From Afipia clevelandensis ATCC 49720 (GTDB taxonomy: Bacteria; Pseudomonadota; Alphaproteobacteria; Rhizobiales; Xanthobacteraceae), in contig NZ_KB375281.1 of NCBI RefSeq assembly GCF_000336555.1, forward strand, positions 2,491,954-2,555,953: DNA of 64,000 nt. Reading direction: 5' to 3'. Positions 61,114-64,000 of the stretch are shown here, in pieces. The translations under genes and the position numbers were made by a program. Below the pieces are notes generated by a model. That model was not told the origin of the DNA, did no database searches, and was given only the letters and a program-made list of their open reading frames with translations. How positions within the stretch are numbered: position 1 is the stretch's first letter; each line of letters begins with the position of its first letter.

Positions 61114-61122
61114 TAGTATGAC

Positions 61123-61398
61123 ATGCGACAGGAAATCAAGTCATCGTGCCTGAAACGGCTGAAACGGATCGAAGGCCAGATTCGCGGTCTCGCGGGGATG
61201 GTCCAGGACGATCGCTATTGCATCGACATCGTGACGCAGATCGCGGCGGCGCGCACGGCGCTGCGGCGGGTCGAGGAGGAAATCCTGCGCGACCACGTCG
61301 CCCATTGCGTTGAGCATGCGATTTCGTCGGGTGACAAGGCCGACCAGCGGCGCAAGATCGCCGAACTGATGGACGTGGTCAGCCGCGCGGATCGCTAG
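61123..61398 (+). CDS. csoR: Copper-sensing repressor, CsoR family
   Basis: 91 residues. [58 protein letters not shown] has the Cu(I) ligands Cys33, His58 and Cys62 at CsoR spacing (W/X-Y-Z fingerprint with C-H-C), not the H-C-H-H of RcnR. Copper binding should release it from the 61095-61113 palindrome and induce copA and itself. Confidence 0.93.
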   Translation: MRQEIKSSCLKRLKRIEGQIRGLAGMVQDDRYCIDIVTQIAAARTALRRVEEEILRDHVAHCVEHAISSGDKADQRRKIAELMDVVSRADR

Positions 61399-61663
61399 AA
61401 ACGTCAGGCATCGTGACCTGTTGAGATCATGGTTGACGGCGCGTTAGCCAATCCGCGGCAACCATTGACGATCTGTTCATCCTAGCAGCGCCTGTGCCAC
61501 AGCGATTTTTCGGCCGTTTGCTCGGCGGACGCATTTTCCGTGTCACCCGCTCGCGCGACGCGCGCATCCATGTATCAAACATCAGTTCCGGAATTTACGC
61601 CTTCTTACGCAATTCCACTTACCTGCCGAAGTAACCGTTTCGTTCCCGCGTGCAGGCTGTCCG

Positions 61664-64000
61664 ATGTTCAAGGTCTACAATTGTATCGCCACCGCCCATA
61701 ACCTCTGGCTTGTGGGACTTGCGGCTGTGATCTGCGCGCTGGCCTCGCTCGCCGCGATCAGCCTGCTGCGGCATGCACGGCATGCGACCCGGCAGATGCG
61801 TCCGGTCTGGCTTGCGATCTCCGCGATCTCCACCGGCTTCGGCATCTGGTCGACGCATTTCATCGCGATGCTCGCCTACTCGCCTGGCATTCCGAGCGCC
61901 TACAATATCGCGCTGACCGGCCTGTCGCTCGCGGCGGCAATCCTGCTCACCGCTGCCGGCCTCGCCCTGGCGATGTTGCCGGGCTGGCGGCTCGGTCCCT
62001 GGCTCGGCGGCGCCGTGGTCGGCGGCGGCATCGCCACGATGCATTATCTCGGCATGGCGGCCTTCCAGATCGGCGGCATCATCCTGTGGGACTCGACGCT
62101 GGTCGCCGCATCCATCCTGCTCGGCACGCTGATCGGCGCCGCAGCCCTGCCAGCCGGCCTGCATGACAACTCGCAACGCTGGCGGATCACCGGCGCGCTG
62201 CTGCTGACGCTCGCCATCTGCAGCCATCACTTCACCGCCATGGGCGCTGTCGCGATCATTCCCGACCCCACGATCGCAATCCCGCAATCCGCGATCCCCA
62301 CGACCTGGCTTGCCATTGGCGTCGCGGTCTCCAGTTTCACGATCATCCTGCTCGCGATCGGCGCCGCAGCCCTCGACATTCACGACCAGCGCCGCTCCGC
62401 GCGGGAAGCGGACCGCATGCGCGGTCTTGCCAACGCCGCAATCGAAGGCCTGCTGGTCTGCGACGGCGAGATTGCCGTCACCGCCAATACCAGTTTCGCC
62501 ACGCTTGTCGGCTCATCGTCCGACAAGCTGATCGGCGCGAAACTCGAATCGTTCATTCCCAACGCCGACGTCCGCGCAAAACTGCAAGGTTCGCCGAACC
62601 AGCCCGTCGAAGCCGAATTGCGCCACGAAGACGGCTCGATGATCCCGGTGGAACTGATCCTGCGCCCGATCGACTTCGCGGGCACCGCGCATCAGGTGAT
62701 CGCCGTCCGCAATCTGCAGGCGCGCAAGAAGGCCGAGCAGCATATCCGCTATCTCGCGCATCACGACGCACTGACCTCGCTGCCGAACCGCAGCACCTTC
62801 CATGCGCGGCTCGATCATGAAATCGCAGCGGCCAAGGACAGCGGCCAGAAATGCGCGGTGCTGTGTTTCGATCTCGACCGCTTCAAGGAAGTTAACGACC
62901 TGTTCGGGCATGCCGCTGGCGACAAGGTGCTGCAATCCGTCGCGGCGCGCGTCACGAAGATTCTCGACAAGAACTGCATGGTCGCGCGCCTCGGCGGCGA
63001 CGAGTTCGCCATTCTGGTTCCGGGGCTGCAAAATCCGGCCGTCGCAGGAAATCTCGCCGACGCATTGATCGAAGCGCTCCGTCCCGACGGCGACAGGTCC
63101 GACAGCGACAACATGACGTCGTGCAGCATCGGCATCGCGATCTGCCCGGACGATGCGGACAACCGCGAGACGCTGCTCAACCATGCCGATACCGCGCTCT
63201 ATCGCGCCAAGATGGAAGGCCGCGCCACCTATCGCTTCTTCGAGGCGCGGATGGCCGCGGAGGTCCATGACCGGCGCGTGCTGGAGCACGATCTGCGCCA
63301 GGCCGTGGCCCGCGGCGAATTCACGCTCGTCTATCAGCCGCAGGGCGACATCCAGACCGGCGGTGTTGTCGGGTTCGAGGCGCTGCTGCGCTGGAACCAC
63401 AAGACCCGCGGCTCGATCTCACCGGCGCTCTTCATTCCGATTGCGGAAGAAACGGGATCCATTCTCGGCATCGGCGAATGGGTGCTGCGGGAGGCGTGCA
63501 AGCAGGCCGCAACCTGGCCGAATCCGCTAACCATCGCGGTCAATGTCTCCGCCGTGCAGATCTACAGCGAGAACTTCGTGCAACTGGTGCATGAGGTGCT
63601 GCTGGAAACCGGCCTCGCGCCGAGCCGGCTCGAACTCGAAATCACCGAAACCGCGCTGGTGCGCGATCTCAACCGCGCGCTGACCACGCTCCGGCGCATC
63701 AAGGCGCTCGGCGTCCACATCGCGATGGACGATTTCGGCACCGGCTATTCGTCGCTGTCGAATCTGCGCGCCTTCCCGTTCGACAAAATCAAGATCGACG
63801 GCTCGTTCATCAAGTCGGTCAACACCAACGCGCAGGCGGCGACCATCGTGCGCGCTGTGCTCGGACTTGGCCGCGGCCTTGGCCTGCCGGTGCTGGCGGA
63901 GGGCGTCGAGACGCCGGCCGAACTGGCGTTCCTGCAATCCGAATTGTGTAATGAGGTTCAGGGTTATCTGGTCGGACGCCCCGCGCCGATCTCAACCTTC
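61664..64000 (+). CDS. MHYT-PAS-GGDEF-EAL c-di-GMP signalling protein (partial, cut by window end)
   Basis: 779 codons are visible, open to the last base. The N-terminal ~240 residues are an MHYT sensor (HNLWLVGLAAVICALASLAA, GFGIWSTHFIAMLAY, GIATMHYLGMAAFQIGG, ICSHHFTAMGAV) with repeated H/M motifs thought to bind a metal or gas. A PAS-like section follows (GLLVCDGEIAVTANTSFATLVG). The GGDEF domain has HHDALTSLPNRSTFHARL and ARLGGDEFAILVPG. The EAL domain has GFEALLRWNHKTRG, LEITETALV, MDDFGTGYSSLSNLRAFPFDKIKIDGSFI. Both active-site sets look intact, so it may make or break c-di-GMP. Confidence 0.93.
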   Translation, partial: MFKVYNCIATAHNLWLVGLAAVICALASLAAISLLRHARHATRQMRPVWLAISAISTGFGIWSTHFIAMLAYSPGIPSAYNIALTGLSLAAAILLTAAGLALAMLPGWRLGPWLGGAVVGGGIATMHYLGMAAFQIGGIILWDSTLVAASILLGTLIGAAALPAGLHDNSQRWRITGALLLTLAICSHHFTAMGAVAIIPDPTIAIPQSAIPTTWLAIGVAVSSFTIILLAIGAAALDIHDQRRSAREADRMRGLANAAIEGLLVCDGEIAVTANTSFATLVGSSSDKLIGAKLESFIPNADVRAKLQGSPNQPVEAELRHEDGSMIPVELILRPIDFAGTAHQVIAVRNLQARKKAEQHIRYLAHHDALTSLPNRSTFHARLDHEIAAAKDSGQKCAVLCFDLDRFKEVNDLFGHAAGDKVLQSVAARVTKILDKNCMVARLGGDEFAILVPGLQNPAVAGNLADALIEALRPDGDRSDSDNMTSCSIGIAICPDDADNRETLLNHADTALYRAKMEGRATYRFFEARMAAEVHDRRVLEHDLRQAVARGEFTLVYQPQGDIQTGGVVGFEALLRWNHKTRGSISPALFIPIAEETGSILGIGEWVLREACKQAATWPNPLTIAVNVSAVQIYSENFVQLVHEVLLETGLAPSRLELEITETALVRDLNRALTTLRRIKALGVHIAMDDFGTGYSSLSNLRAFPFDKIKIDGSFIKSVNTNAQAATIVRAVLGLGRGLGLPVLAEGVETPAELAFLQSELCNEVQGYLVGRPAPISTF

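Overview
The window looks like chromosomal DNA from an alphaproteobacterium of the Bradyrhizobium/Rhodopseudomonas/Nitrobacter/Afipia group (Nitrobacteraceae, Hyphomicrobiales). Evidence: high GC with strong GC3 bias; a 716-residue RpoD with a long insert; a DnaG whose zinc ribbon has lost most of its ligands, as I recall from alphaproteobacteria; a short Nitrobacter-type chlorite dismutase; a GAAC-N7-GAAC SOS box; and several families of dispersed GC-rich palindromes. I cannot resolve the genus from this sequence.

Layout. 0.2-4.7 kb: a DUF459 exported hydrolase, then a tight arsenic operon (arsR, thioredoxin-type arsC, aquaglyceroporin, glutaredoxin-type arsC, arsH). 4.7-7.4 kb: lytic transglycosylase and galU. 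7.4-17.2 kb is the accessory zone: an AT-rich membrane protein/DUF1937 pair; a GC-rich block (msrA, msrB and small proteins) bracketed by inverted copies of a dispersed repeat; and an AT-rich three-gene operon (DUF6884 plus GIY-YIG nuclease, SIR2 fused to a nucleoside-kinase-like domain, nucleoside deoxyribosyltransferase). That operon looks like an uncharacterised antiphage system based on nucleotide metabolism and is the most interesting locus here. 17.2-28.5 kb: a pseudogene fragment, AraC regulator, PilZ protein, HWE histidine kinase, SOS-associated small gene, diguanylate cyclase, ArsR/SRPBCC pair, second transglycosylase, exported nucleosidase, and a small orphan gene pair behind a near-consensus promoter.

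28.6-44 kb: rpoD and dnaG in the conserved macromolecular-synthesis arrangement, then isochorismatase, chlorite dismutase, two transglutaminase-like proteins, N-formylglutamate amidohydrolase-like protein, LysE exporter, two acyl-CoA synthetases, YqeY protein and a hydrolase. 44-53.5 kb: carA and carB about 4 kb apart (with an antiporter, thioesterase, dps and methyltransferase between), an unusual tRNA(Cys)-like gene just before carB, and greA. 53.6-64 kb: a GIY-YIG protein flanked by palindromes, small exported protein, DoxX, TauE/SafE, Lrp, trxB, LysR, a copper ATPase/CsoR pair around a perfect operator palindrome, and an MHYT-PAS-GGDEF-EAL protein cut by the window end.

Together the core genes cover transcription, replication priming, carbamoyl phosphate synthesis and redox repair. 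The accessory genes cover metal resistance (As, Cu), c-di-GMP signalling and probable phage defence. No integrase, transposase, CRISPR array or rRNA was seen.
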